A stretch of 64,000 bases of DNA, from the NCBI GenBank assembly GCA_947452965.1, contig CANGEW010000011.1:1-64000 (forward strand), given 5' to 3'. Made by a program: the position numbers and the translations under genes. Of this stretch, positions 10,063 to 19,859 are shown piece after piece (within the stretch, counting starts at the first letter, position 1; each line of letters opens with the position of its first letter). The stretch is from Chitinophagaceae bacterium. GTDB lineage: Bacteria; Bacteroidota; Bacteroidia; Chitinophagales; Chitinophagaceae. Below the pieces are notes generated by a model that saw only the letters and a list, made by a program, of their open reading frames with translations, was not told the origin of the DNA and made no database searches.

Positions 10063-12069
10063 ATGGCATGGAAACTAGATAGCGATTTTATATTTCAACA
10101 AATTAAAGAAAACAAAACGCTACAAATTTGTATTCTAATTATTATTCCCCTACTGATATATGCAAGATCGATAAGCTATGACTATACCAATTTTGATGAC
10201 AATGGAATTATTCAACAAAAATTTAATTTAGTTGGCGATATTTCTAAAATTGATTCTGCATTTAAAGTAGATGCATTTTTTAATCCGCAGGGCGACTTTT
10301 ACAGACCCATACAGAACGTATCATTTATGCTAGATGCACAAGTGAGTCGCAATAAATTATGGATGTTTCACATCACCAATATTCTGATTCATTTACTGAC
10401 AATTATTTCATTGTTTTACTTTTTAATATTCTTACAAATCAACCAATACATTTCATTTGTATTGTCATTGTTATTTGCCACTCATCCTCTTTTTGCAAGC
10501 TGTGTTAGCTGGATTCCATCAAGGGGAGACATTCTGATTGGGCTGTTAGGATTGCAGTTGTTTATGACCTTTGGACTCTATTGGAAAAAAAACAACAACT
10601 TATATCTTATTTTACATGCTTTGTTATTTCTTATCACAATATTCACAAAAGAAACTGCGGTTTTGTATCCTGTCTTCTTTGTTTTCTACTTTATCTTTCT
10701 CCATAAAGGAAAATTCACAATCAAGAATATTGGAAAACTTGTTTTATTCGCTGCCATTTGGATAAGCTGTTATGGATTTTATTTTTATATGCGTAAACAA
10801 GTAGCTTCTAATACTGGCGCAACTGTAGACGTACTTGGTATTATACCTTTTTTAAAGAACAATCCAGTAATTCCTACAGTTGTTGGGAAATTTTTCTTTC
10901 CGATTCATTTATCAACACTTCCTCTCTATACAAATACCTCTACGATTATTGGTATTGTATGTTTAGTGTTGTTGTTTTTTATAACAGCTGAAAAGACCAT
11001 AGAAAGAAAATGGGGTGTTTTGATGGGCGCAATGTGGTTTTTATTATTTGCAATACCTCCTACCATTTATCGATTAGAGAATGCTGATAGCTTTTTTAAT
11101 TATTTAGAGCACCGTACCTATCTACCCATGATCGGTATTGTTATCATATTAGCATACTATATTGATGGCTATAAAAAATCTATTTTTTTAAAAAAATATT
11201 TTACGGGGTTGAGTCTTTTGATAACTCTTACTTTTTCATGTTTGGCTTGGTCTCATTCGGGTGATTATAAAAATAGTTTTTCCCTTGCCATGAGAGCAGC
11301 GAATGAAAAAAACCCTTCTGGATATTCCATGAGAGCCAATGAATATCTAAGAATAAAAGACACTGTAAATGCATTACAAGATATTAATAATGCAATTGAA
11401 CTAAAAACAAATGACCCAAATATATATTATACCAGAGGAACAATTTTTTCCAGATTACAGCAACACGAAGCTGCGGAAAACGATTTTTCAATGGCATTAA
11501 ATCTAAATCCGAGATTAATCAATGTGTATTTAGCGCGATCGGTGGAGAGAAGGTATTTAAAAAAATATGAAAGCGCATTCCGCGACATTTTTTTTGCCGC
11601 TACTTATGACTCTTTGAATCCGAAAGTTTACTTCACATTTGGAAACTTATTTATTGCTACAAAAGATTTTATTAATGCTGATTCGAGTTTTTCAAAAGCG
11701 ATTTTTTTAAACCCAAAATACGCAGAAGCATACAATAACAGAGCATATTCAAGATTCTTCATTCGCAATTATCAGGGGTGTATTGACGATTGTAATCATG
11801 CCATCGCTTTGATGAAAAATAATACGCCGGCTGTTGTATATAACAATATGGCAAAAGCCTATGTGGCATTAAACCAATACAATACGGCCTTATTACATTT
11901 CAATAAGGCGCTTTCTATTGATATTAATTTTGCTGATGGTTACTATGAGAGAGGCAAAGCTAAAATACAATTCAATGATATGGCAGAGGGATGTAAAGAT
12001 TTGCAGAATGCTTCACGATTAGGATATATTGACACCTTGCATTTACTAGAAAAAAAATGTAACCGTTGA
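10063..12069 (+). CDS. GT-C/TMTC-like membrane protein with TPR repeats, paralogue of the preceding gene
   Basis: The 668-residue protein has the same architecture as its upstream neighbour: TM1 at about 20-36, an FDD motif at 44-46, GDFYRP, HITNILIHL, and ATHPLFASCVSWIPSRGDIL, more TM helices to about residue 405, then TPRs to the C-terminus. Both proteins end with a Gly-Cys-containing helix (EGCKDLQNASRLG here, KGACSDWNESVKLG there) and a terminal K-K/N-type Cys tail. The two are clearly a tandem duplication but have diverged throughout. As with the neighbour, a GT-C glycosyltransferase role is inferred from the topology and acidic loop; a structural TPR role without catalysis is possible. 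Confidence 0.8.
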   Translation: MAWKLDSDFIFQQIKENKTLQICILIIIPLLIYARSISYDYTNFDDNGIIQQKFNLVGDISKIDSAFKVDAFFNPQGDFYRPIQNVSFMLDAQVSRNKLWMFHITNILIHLLTIISLFYFLIFLQINQYISFVLSLLFATHPLFASCVSWIPSRGDILIGLLGLQLFMTFGLYWKKNNNLYLILHALLFLITIFTKETAVLYPVFFVFYFIFLHKGKFTIKNIGKLVLFAAIWISCYGFYFYMRKQVASNTGATVDVLGIIPFLKNNPVIPTVVGKFFFPIHLSTLPLYTNTSTIIGIVCLVLLFFITAEKTIERKWGVLMGAMWFLLFAIPPTIYRLENADSFFNYLEHRTYLPMIGIVIILAYYIDGYKKSIFLKKYFTGLSLLITLTFSCLAWSHSGDYKNSFSLAMRAANEKNPSGYSMRANEYLRIKDTVNALQDINNAIELKTNDPNIYYTRGTIFSRLQQHEAAENDFSMALNLNPRLINVYLARSVERRYLKKYESAFRDIFFAATYDSLNPKVYFTFGNLFIATKDFINADSSFSKAIFLNPKYAEAYNNRAYSRFFIRNYQGCIDDCNHAIALMKNNTPAVVYNNMAKAYVALNQYNTALLHFNKALSIDINFADGYYERGKAKIQFNDMAEGCKDLQNASRLGYIDTLHLLEKKCNR

Positions 12070-12092
12070 TTTTAAACATCATTATAAGCATA

Positions 12093-12126
12093 AAAAAATG
12101 GCTGTCTTAAAAAGACAGCCATTTTT
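12093..12126. terminator. Bidirectional hairpin terminator
   Basis: A perfect stem AAATGGCTGTCTT / AAGACAGCCATTT with an A-rich side and a T-run lies between the convergent ends of the second TMTC-like gene (12069) and the G8-like protein gene (12145). It can act in both directions. Confidence 0.85.
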
Positions 12127-12144
12127 GCCATTGTACCTTAATAC

Positions 12145-14133
12145 TTATTTTTTTATAAACTTATAACTTGTGTTGATAGCATTTGTATTGAACTGCAATG
12201 TATATGAACCAGCAGCTAATGATGTAATGTTAATAGGTGTAGATGTTTCACCATACACAACAGACTGAGCCAAAACTAATTTTCCGCTTTGATTAAATAT
12301 TCTAATTATGGATTTATTATCCGCTGCTTTATGTGAAACTGTAATTACGTTAGATGCAGGATTTGGAAAAACATTAATCGAGTTTTCATTCGACTTTTTA
12401 TTAAGTGTAATGATTTTGCTATAGACAGCACTTCCATCATTATTCACCATCTTTAAGCGATAGTACATGATCTGATTAGTTTGTAAAATATTCGTTGCTG
12501 TATACTCATTAATGTTGATTAGATTTTTTGCTGATTGAATTCTAATTGTTTGGAAGTCTTTTCCATTTGAACTTGATTCTACATCAAATTCTTTTACATT
12601 AATTTCGTCAGACGTAACCCAATTCAACTGAATTGCTCCTTCATTCATGAAAGATCCTCCAAATGAAATCAATTTTAGAGGCAAGGCACTAAAGTTTGTA
12701 ATGCCAATTGAAGAAAGAGTACTTACACCAGATACTTTTGCATAATAAGGATCATCTATCGTCCCAGTACCAGAGATACTTACAGGAGTATAATCCCAAC
12801 TAGATCCGTTCCATTGCATGGCGTATACATTTGCGGCAGGATCAAAAGATGCAGATTGGTCAGCAGTAACCCAGCCTAATCTTAAAGTATCTACACTTCC
12901 ACCGGCAGTTGCTTCAGTTATTGTCCATTGACGATTTACTACTCTTGTAGGATCTGCAGGTGTATTGTCAAAAGTGCCTTTTACTGTTACAGAATGAACA
13001 TCTGCCGTACCACTGTTCGCGATTCTACACATGCTTCTTGTTGTAGAGCTTGGTAAACCAACCGGAAATTTAACATCGGTAGCGGCTACATTTTGTTTAA
13101 CTAGACCCGTGCCATCTGTACCGAAGAACATATCAAAGTAACCACTAGTACCATCTGATGTTTTTCCCATTCTAAGATCAGTTGCCAAAGTTGCATCCAC
13201 GATACCACCATTAACTACATTAAATTTTAAAATACCTGTACTTACAGGACCTGCTGTTGAAGTATCACATCTGAAAGCGGCCCCTGTTTTAAGCAACCCA
13301 CCATTTACATTAACAGTAATTCTTGAAGCTGTTCCTGCAGGTGCAATAATTTTTGCAGATAAATTGTTCGCAGTTTGTGTATTAGCAGACAAGTCCAATG
13401 TTCCTAAAATATTATAGGTTACTTTACCATAGGTGGCTGTATTTTGTGAGTTGTGCCAGTATCCATCAGTAGTTTTGGTAGTAACGGTTGCACCTTGTAA
13501 AATATTAATAGTGTAATCATCTGTTACTGCAGGATTATAAACAGCACTCAAGGCATAGTTAGTGGCTTGCCAAAGATTGATATTAGCACCAATATTTACT
13601 GTTAATTGACCTGCTGCACTTGCCCCAGCTCCTCCTGGCAATCTCATACGTAAAATATCGATAGAACCTGAACCTGTAATATTCATAGTTTGACAAGCTG
13701 AGCCCGATTCGATATAAACTCCATCACTTGGACCACCTAATACGCCATCTATTTTAACCGTATCCACTAAAGGATAGGTCCAACCGGTACCGCCCGCTCC
13801 AATTTGTAAACGACGTCCTGTGGTTTCATTAGCCCATAATTTGCCTCCCGCATTAATTACAATTCCTTTGCAACCACGATTGGCTCCATTCATAGAAATG
13901 GTATGACCAGCTCTAATTAATACATTATGAGTTCCACTTGGAACAGATGATGCAGCAGAACCTGTACCCTGAGTTGCAGCCAATGCAGCATTTAATGAAG
14001 AAAAGGTTTCCCAAGTTGCAGCGTCACTCCAGTTTCCCGAAGTAATTGAAGCATAACAAGTTTGTGCGTTTACTCCATTAAAAAATGACAGAGAAATCAA
14101 CAATAGAGAAAGTAAGGTAAATTTTTTGTTCAT
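12145..14133 (-). CDS. Secreted G8-like protein with T9SS type A sorting domain
   Basis: The 662-residue protein starts with a signal peptide (residues 1-23, cleavage after VNA). It continues with a G8-like module (SGNWSDAATWETFSS, then VLIRAGHTISM and VINAGGKLWANE), a long stretch of T/N/G-rich repeats suggesting a beta-helix, and a beta domain that contains DEINVKEFDVESSSNGKDF, typical of the region before the sorting signal in secreted Bacteroidota proteins. The last 75 residues are a T9SS type A domain (INVFPNPASNVITV ... AAGSYTLQFNT ... KFIKK). Export to the cell surface is well supported. Substrate and activity are unknown; it may bind or cut a polysaccharide, given the pectin genes next to it. 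A candidate operator (14288-14299) and promoter lie upstream, so it is probably its own transcript. Confidence 0.85.
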   Translation of the reverse strand: MNKKFTLLSLLLISLSFFNGVNAQTCYASITSGNWSDAATWETFSSLNAALAATQGTGSAASSVPSGTHNVLIRAGHTISMNGANRGCKGIVINAGGKLWANETTGRRLQIGAGGTGWTYPLVDTVKIDGVLGGPSDGVYIESGSACQTMNITGSGSIDILRMRLPGGAGASAAGQLTVNIGANINLWQATNYALSAVYNPAVTDDYTINILQGATVTTKTTDGYWHNSQNTATYGKVTYNILGTLDLSANTQTANNLSAKIIAPAGTASRITVNVNGGLLKTGAAFRCDTSTAGPVSTGILKFNVVNGGIVDATLATDLRMGKTSDGTSGYFDMFFGTDGTGLVKQNVAATDVKFPVGLPSSTTRSMCRIANSGTADVHSVTVKGTFDNTPADPTRVVNRQWTITEATAGGSVDTLRLGWVTADQSASFDPAANVYAMQWNGSSWDYTPVSISGTGTIDDPYYAKVSGVSTLSSIGITNFSALPLKLISFGGSFMNEGAIQLNWVTSDEINVKEFDVESSSNGKDFQTIRIQSAKNLININEYTATNILQTNQIMYYRLKMVNNDGSAVYSKIITLNKKSNENSINVFPNPASNVITVSHKAADNKSIIRIFNQSGKLVLAQSVVYGETSTPINITSLAAGSYTLQFNTNAINTSYKFIKK

Positions 14134-14234
14134 TATGATTGTATTTAAGATTTAGATAATCCGAATACTCTTTCTTAATATGCATTCAACATGACAAATT
14201 TCAGAGAAAAGCAATCGGCAAAAAAATTAACGAC

Positions 14235-14263
14235 TAAAGATAAGTTGAAATGATATGAATCAA
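14235..14263 (-). promoter_or_regulatory. Candidate promoter for the G8-like secreted protein
   Basis: Read on the minus strand, TTG and TATCTTTA are separated by 18 bp, which resembles the Bacteroidota -33/-7 pattern. It is about 100 bp before the start codon, and the operator-like site at 14288-14299 begins 24 bp further upstream. Confidence 0.4.
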
Positions 14264-14287
14264 TATTAGCAAGTAAACAATATTTTC

Positions 14288-14299
14288 GCAAACGTTGCC
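14288..14299 (-). promoter_or_regulatory. Candidate LacI-family operator upstream of the G8-like secreted protein
   Basis: Read toward the gene, the site is GGCAACGTTTGC. It matches the consensus at all fixed positions and is 154 bp before the start codon. The flanks also match other sites (TGG before, GCGAAA after). Confidence 0.65.
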
Positions 14300-14345
14300 A
14301 ATAAGCCAAGGAATTTGTGAAAAAGAGATTAAATAAGATAAATTA

Positions 14346-16868
14346 TCAGAGTTTTATACCCTTAATCCTTATTTTTCCCTTTTGATTGGTATATTCCAAA
14401 ATATATACGCCCGGCGCTAAATTATTTGTTGCAATTTTAGACCGAAAAGACCCTTCCAATAAATCATAGTGAAATAATTGCTGCCCTGTAAATGAATATA
14501 TATTAATACAATCTCCTTTTGCTGCTGTCGTATGCACAACTTGTAAATAATTACTAAAAGGGTTGGTTTCCAATACAAAATCATTGTCAGGTTTTCTATA
14601 AATCGTGTTGATTTGACTATAAAAAAATTGATTATTCTGTTCAACAGCTTTTAGCCTGTAATAAGTAACTCCAAAAAAAGGCGTTGGGTCTTCTTGTTGA
14701 TAATTATTCAACCCCCAATTATTATGAGCTTTTAGATTCTGTATTGGGACAAAAAATTTACCATCAGCACTTTTTTCTAATGAAAAATAATTAAGGTTGG
14801 CTTCTTCATGAGTAATCCATTTATTTTGAACTTTATTTTTTTGTAAAACAGAGCTGAAAGAAATAATTCTCAATGGTAGTGGCATTGAGGGGCCTGTAAA
14901 ATAGAATGTGCCGAAACTTGAAGTTTGAAACTCTATAAAATATCCATTGTTGTAACTGCCAAAAACTCCTGTGTTTTGTGGAGTAATCATTGAATAGCTA
15001 TTTGACAAACTCATACTAGAAATAGTGTCGGCAGTTACCAATACTCTTAGATTCGCTATAGAAGAAATTGTATTATCCACCGCTTTCAAATCATCAAACT
15101 CTTTTTTACTGATATACAATCTTATTGTTACAGGTGAAGAGGTAGATAAGGTTCCTTGAGGCACTATTGAAATGGTTCGATTTAGGTACGGTATATTATT
15201 ACTATTTCTTCGAATGGATGCAGTAGTGAAATACGAAACTTTAACGTTACCATAAATAGCATTGTCATAGAGAGAAGCGACTAGATTATTTGTATCTGCG
15301 GACACTAAGTATTTGGATGATCTATAATCGCTATAGGAAGTGTCTTTTGAGTGTAGCCAGGAATTAGTTGCAGATGAATTTACTGCTTTTGCATCCACCA
15401 TACTATTAAGCGTACCCGGTGCTGTAATGGTGTCTCCATTCAGATAATTTTCAACATTATTATAACCGGTATTGGATATGTATTGGTTCATATCTGCCGG
15501 AGAATTGGGATTCAGACCTCGTTGGCTTTCCCAATTGTCGGGCATCCCATCATGATCAGTATCTGTTGGTGTGGTACCTGTAGGTAGAAAGGGCCATGCA
15601 ATTTGATTGATGGTGTAATCGGTTCCTCTAGGGAAACCTCCCTGACAATTAATAATTTTTCCGGTGCCATTTATCACATTGGTTACAATGCGCTGATCTA
15701 ACGTATCTCTGTAGGGCAATGACGCACCTACGTTTGCCAGTACATCGTTATATGCCTGCAATGCACTTTGAGTATTAATATTGATACAAGAAAAAGGAAA
15801 ATCTACTTTTGAGTTTACCGAATCAGTTAATGAGCCTCCGCTAAACACAGCCCCCAACCAGTTACGATTGGTAACAGTTGTACTGTTGTAACAAAAATTT
15901 CCAGTTAAAAAATATTTACCATAGGGTATAACGGGTGATGTGGATTTATAGGCATCTATGAGCATGTTTCTTTTGTTTACACCACTTACAGATGTACTAG
16001 CCGTATTAGGTCCATATTTGTAATAATTATTTACCACGTTATAAGTCCCCCCCTCTCCACCACAAGTATTATACTCTCCCCAATTGTATACAACGTTATT
16101 TCTAAAATCGGCTGTATCTGCTGAAATATTTCTGATACCATCGAATCGAGGCATACGGCCTTTACAATGTGCATATAAGTTATGATGTAATGATGCGTGA
16201 CGTCCGCTCTGAATACCCCCATAGGCATGATTTTGTACACCGGTTCCTTCATCATGATAAGAAGAATCCAATGGCTCACTAATCATGCACCATTGTATGG
16301 TGATACTATCTCCTGAATAAATTGTTAAGGCTTCATCATTACTCCAGCTGGCAGTACAATGATCTATCATCAACTTCGACTTACCACTACCGTTATCTCC
16401 AAAAGCATCATCGTTTCCTAAACTTGCTGCTTGGTTTTTATCTCCCAATCTGAACCGCATATAACGAACAATAATATTGTTGGCACTTAGATACACTGGA
16501 TAATCAGCAATTGTAATTCCTCCACCTGGAGCTGTTTGTCCGGCAATTGTAGTGTTAGCTCTTGAGATGTTAAGATTCGCATATAAATGAATAGTCCCTG
16601 AAACTCTAAAAACAATAATCCTATTGGGTGCTGACGGGCTGTTATTGGTACATGCATATCGTAATGTGCCCGGCGTAGTTGCAGCAGATGCATTATCTAC
16701 CAATGAAGTAACTTCAAATATTTTAGGTGCAACAGCTGCGGATCCTCTACCTCCTGTAACAAATTTTCCTGCTCCTTCAGCTCCGGGAAAAGCAATCAAT
16801 TGTGCAGTTGATTGCCGCGCAGAAAAAGAAACTAAAATAAAAAGTATAAAAAATATTTTTGTTTGCAT
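14346..16868 (-). CDS. Pectate lyase, PL1 family, with T9SS type A sorting domain
   Basis: An endo-acting lyase that cleaves de-esterified polygalacturonan by beta-elimination. The 840-residue protein has a signal peptide (1-22), then a PL1 beta-helix from AFPGAEGAGKFVTGGRGS (about 25) to about 400. It shows the PL1 motifs MIDHCTASWSNDEAL (calcium region) and RMPRFDGIR (catalytic RxPR arginine). A Ca-binding DTDHDGMPDNWE stretch follows, also seen in the other PL1 of this window, then a beta domain and a T9SS C-terminal domain ending KIRIKGIKL. It follows the CE8 gene by 17 bp and is probably in one operon with it, fitting demethylation before cleavage. The T9SS domain suggests attachment to the cell surface or release. 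Confidence 0.92.
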   Translation of the reverse strand: MQTKIFFILFILVSFSARQSTAQLIAFPGAEGAGKFVTGGRGSAAVAPKIFEVTSLVDNASAATTPGTLRYACTNNSPSAPNRIIVFRVSGTIHLYANLNISRANTTIAGQTAPGGGITIADYPVYLSANNIIVRYMRFRLGDKNQAASLGNDDAFGDNGSGKSKLMIDHCTASWSNDEALTIYSGDSITIQWCMISEPLDSSYHDEGTGVQNHAYGGIQSGRHASLHHNLYAHCKGRMPRFDGIRNISADTADFRNNVVYNWGEYNTCGGEGGTYNVVNNYYKYGPNTASTSVSGVNKRNMLIDAYKSTSPVIPYGKYFLTGNFCYNSTTVTNRNWLGAVFSGGSLTDSVNSKVDFPFSCININTQSALQAYNDVLANVGASLPYRDTLDQRIVTNVINGTGKIINCQGGFPRGTDYTINQIAWPFLPTGTTPTDTDHDGMPDNWESQRGLNPNSPADMNQYISNTGYNNVENYLNGDTITAPGTLNSMVDAKAVNSSATNSWLHSKDTSYSDYRSSKYLVSADTNNLVASLYDNAIYGNVKVSYFTTASIRRNSNNIPYLNRTISIVPQGTLSTSSPVTIRLYISKKEFDDLKAVDNTISSIANLRVLVTADTISSMSLSNSYSMITPQNTGVFGSYNNGYFIEFQTSSFGTFYFTGPSMPLPLRIISFSSVLQKNKVQNKWITHEEANLNYFSLEKSADGKFFVPIQNLKAHNNWGLNNYQQEDPTPFFGVTYYRLKAVEQNNQFFYSQINTIYRKPDNDFVLETNPFSNYLQVVHTTAAKGDCINIYSFTGQQLFHYDLLEGSFRSKIATNNLAPGVYILEYTNQKGKIRIKGIKL

Positions 16869-16885
16869 AAAGTATGAATATGAAT

Positions 16886-19759
16886 TTATTTCTTTAAGAA
16901 AGTCAATGAGTGTATCGTTTGATTATTCTCAAATACTAATATGTAAGTTGAGGATGTAAGCGATGAAACATCCATACAGCTGGAACTAATTCCAGGCAAT
17001 AGATTATACTTCATCAATGTTTCTCCTTTGAAATTTTTTATTGAAAGAGACGCATGTAATGCTGTTGGCTCATGTTGAACTTTGATGATGCCAGCTGTTG
17101 GATTGGGGGAAACGCTTAATAAATACAAGTTTTTTCCAAACAAAGAAATTATTTTGCTAGAAGTAACCGTACCATTTGATTCGTTGATTTGCAGACGATA
17201 ATAATAATTTTTATTTGACAATATTTCAGCATCGTTATATTGATACTCATTGATGCCATTTTTATTGGCAGCATATAATGTTGTAAGAGGTGTAAAATAT
17301 TTTCCATCTTCACTTCTTTCTATTACATAACGATTGATATTCATTTCATTTTCTGTTTTCCATTTCAACAGATTTCCATTAGAAACTTTATAACCTTCAA
17401 ATGAAAGAAGTTTAACCGGAAGAGGACTGGTTACAACACCGATGATTGAAAGATTTTTTAAAAAGGCGAAACGAGGAGACCCTGTGCTACCGCATGCCCA
17501 ATACAATCTGATTGTAATACTTTCGCCCGGGTTTAGGGAAATGCCTGTATTTCCATTCAGAGAAACAGAATAATAATTTACGGGGCCTGCGTCATTTCTT
17601 AAAAGTGGAAACGCTTTTGAAAAAGTACCACTTGATGTTAAGGTAAGCAACGTTCCATTGGGACCAATAACACTATTTATTTCAGATGAATCTGCAGGAG
17701 ATGTAAAGCCATTTTTGGAATAAACAATGGCCATTTTGGTCCCACTATTTGTTAGATAGAAATCAGATAAAAAACTAATAGAATCTATTTTTATTGAGTA
17801 TCCACTTGCAGCTGTTACTGTGAATTGCTCATAGTATCTTCTATTCAAAGTACTACCTACATTAGTCCAAGAATAACCTGTAGAATTGGCGCCTAATGCC
17901 TGTCCAAACTGAGGAGAATATGCCGAAATCGGATTAGCGCTTGGTTGCGTCCCATCGGAAGTATATAAATTATTGTTTGTTGTATTTACTAAAGAGGTAC
18001 TTGGCATAACTGCTACTGATCTTGCTAGCGCACTATCATTGTTATTAACAGTCATAGGCCACACCTGCAATGGAAATGAAGTAGAAACAGGATAGGTAAT
18101 TCCTGCAACCCTAACTGTAACATCTGTATCGCCTGTTGAAACATTTAAAATACTTCCTGAATAGCTACCCACGGCAGTTGCATTAAGTCTAATATAAATA
18201 TTTGAAGTAGGAATCGTTCCAGAAGTGGGAGTAAGATGTAGTGTTTGCAAACTTGTATACCAATTGATATTATCAGATGAAATTTCAAAATTTGCCGGGG
18301 GTGTAATGAGTATATCACTTAATAAATTTGACCCTAAGATGGTATATGTTTGTGCAGCTGAAGGAACCCCAACAGTTTGACTAAAACCACATAGATATAA
18401 ACTTGGGGACGCATTGATGACAAAATTAGCACAGCTTGACACAATCATAGTGTCGCTTATATATGTATTCACTCCTGTTTTGGATGCAGTGAGGTAATAA
18501 AAATACTTTGTCCCGGAAGGCGGCACATTATTGTCGATGTAACTGTAATTGATTATACTATCATTGATTCCTTGCCATGTATTAAGCAAAGTGAAATTTA
18601 TACTATCTGTGCTTTTAAATAATTGATACTGAACATCTGCAGTTGGAAAAGTTGTGTTCCATGAAATTTTAGTACTAATCCCATTTTTGGAAGCCGTAAG
18701 ATTAGAAACAGATAATGACGTGTTATATTGATGGGCGAGTTGATTAATCACATTCAATGGATCCCAAGTTGAAAAGACATTCGTTATTGAATAGTTGGAA
18801 GAATCAGATTGTGTAATTTGATAACTCCAAGAAACTCTTTGACTAACATCGACAGGGAGACCATTAAAATACCTGCTATTATATTCTGCATAATATAAAT
18901 TGGAAGTAATGGTATTGGCATCCCAAATAGTCCATCCTGCAGGATTGATGTGACTACTTAATAAACAACTTAATAATATTACTTTTTGCTGAGTGCCACT
19001 TGGACTTGGGCTTGGCCATGGCCTACTCAAGTAATAAGAAGTATTTCCGGTATTATTAGGAAACTTACAATCCCTGAAAATAAAGCCATAAGATTGACCA
19101 GCAGGTGTATTGGGAGCTGTGATATAAGAACTTCCGGAACTAGTTCTAGATTTTGCATAAATAACACAAGAATCCAAAATCGCAACAGAGCTACCAAAAA
19201 TAAAATCAATGTTACCATCGATATAACAACTCTTAAAATAATTTCTTGGAGTACCACCTCCTTTCAAGTATACTGTATCTTGGTTTCCTAAAAATCTGCA
19301 GTTATAAAAAACAGCTCTATCAGCATTTACTAAAACCGCAACTGCTTGCGAACCTTCGCCATAACTATTTTCGAACGTAACATTGTAAGCGGCAAAATCA
19401 GTTGCATTCACTGTAAAACTAGCAGAATTTTGCGTACCTAATGTAGCAAAACAAGAAGTCATTTTTGAGGCATAATCATCATACGTAATAACCACCTTAG
19501 CCACATCCTCTCCCACAATTTGAATAAACGGTTTGGTAGATGGAATGTTAATTTTTTCTTTATAACGCCCGTTCTTAATATAAATCACATAAGGAGTTGT
19601 TCTATTAGAAGGCGCGGCATCTATAGCGGCTTGTACAGAAGAATAACTCCCCGTACCATCTTTTGAAACGATTACATTAAATTGAGCATGTGCATGAATC
19701 GATATGTTGCATAACAAAACAATCAGCAGTAGTTTACAATCAAAAAATTTGGCTAACAT
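16886..19759 (-). CDS. Pectin methylesterase, CE8 family, with T9SS type A sorting domain
   Basis: Removes methyl esters from homogalacturonan. The 957-residue protein has a signal peptide (1-26, IHAHAQ) and a CE8 beta-helix (about 28-315) with intact active-site blocks: GNQDTVYL (first Asp and oxyanion Gln), GNIDFIFG (second Asp) and LSRPW (Arg). After this come an FN3-like domain (about 345-440), an Ig-like domain, a further beta domain, the pre-sorting VIERSEDGKYF block and a T9SS type A domain (SVSPNPTAGIIKV ... SLTFLKK). At roughly three times the usual CE8 size, the extra length is surface-display architecture. It is the first gene of a two-gene unit with the PL1 lyase and starts about 60 bp after the terminator of the susCD unit. 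Confidence 0.92.
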   Translation of the reverse strand: MLAKFFDCKLLLIVLLCNISIHAHAQFNVIVSKDGTGSYSSVQAAIDAAPSNRTTPYVIYIKNGRYKEKINIPSTKPFIQIVGEDVAKVVITYDDYASKMTSCFATLGTQNSASFTVNATDFAAYNVTFENSYGEGSQAVAVLVNADRAVFYNCRFLGNQDTVYLKGGGTPRNYFKSCYIDGNIDFIFGSSVAILDSCVIYAKSRTSSGSSYITAPNTPAGQSYGFIFRDCKFPNNTGNTSYYLSRPWPSPSPSGTQQKVILLSCLLSSHINPAGWTIWDANTITSNLYYAEYNSRYFNGLPVDVSQRVSWSYQITQSDSSNYSITNVFSTWDPLNVINQLAHQYNTSLSVSNLTASKNGISTKISWNTTFPTADVQYQLFKSTDSINFTLLNTWQGINDSIINYSYIDNNVPPSGTKYFYYLTASKTGVNTYISDTMIVSSCANFVINASPSLYLCGFSQTVGVPSAAQTYTILGSNLLSDILITPPANFEISSDNINWYTSLQTLHLTPTSGTIPTSNIYIRLNATAVGSYSGSILNVSTGDTDVTVRVAGITYPVSTSFPLQVWPMTVNNNDSALARSVAVMPSTSLVNTTNNNLYTSDGTQPSANPISAYSPQFGQALGANSTGYSWTNVGSTLNRRYYEQFTVTAASGYSIKIDSISFLSDFYLTNSGTKMAIVYSKNGFTSPADSSEINSVIGPNGTLLTLTSSGTFSKAFPLLRNDAGPVNYYSVSLNGNTGISLNPGESITIRLYWACGSTGSPRFAFLKNLSIIGVVTSPLPVKLLSFEGYKVSNGNLLKWKTENEMNINRYVIERSEDGKYFTPLTTLYAANKNGINEYQYNDAEILSNKNYYYRLQINESNGTVTSSKIISLFGKNLYLLSVSPNPTAGIIKVQHEPTALHASLSIKNFKGETLMKYNLLPGISSSCMDVSSLTSSTYILVFENNQTIHSLTFLKK

Positions 19760-19816
19760 ATATGATGATTATGAATAAAAATTAGATTTTCATTACGTTT
19801 TTAATAATCCTCAACA

Positions 19817-19850
19817 AAATAAAAGCCCCTGTTTAGGAGCTTTTATTTTT
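19817..19850 (-). terminator. Hairpin terminator after the susCD unit
   Basis: On the minus strand, AATAAAAGCTCCT and GGGGCTTTTATT pair around an AAACA loop and are followed by T-rich sequence. It starts 10 bp after the stop codon of the small exported protein (19860). It separates the susC-susD unit from the CE8/PL1 genes, though the AT-rich stem may also work weakly in the other direction. Confidence 0.75.
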
Positions 19851-19859
19851 TCTCAAAAG

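Noticed and set aside
16624-16959. Plus-strand ORF over the PL1 gene
   Set aside because: It is a shadow frame of the 14346-16868 lyase, whose signal peptide and domains are intact; no homology pattern or leader was seen.
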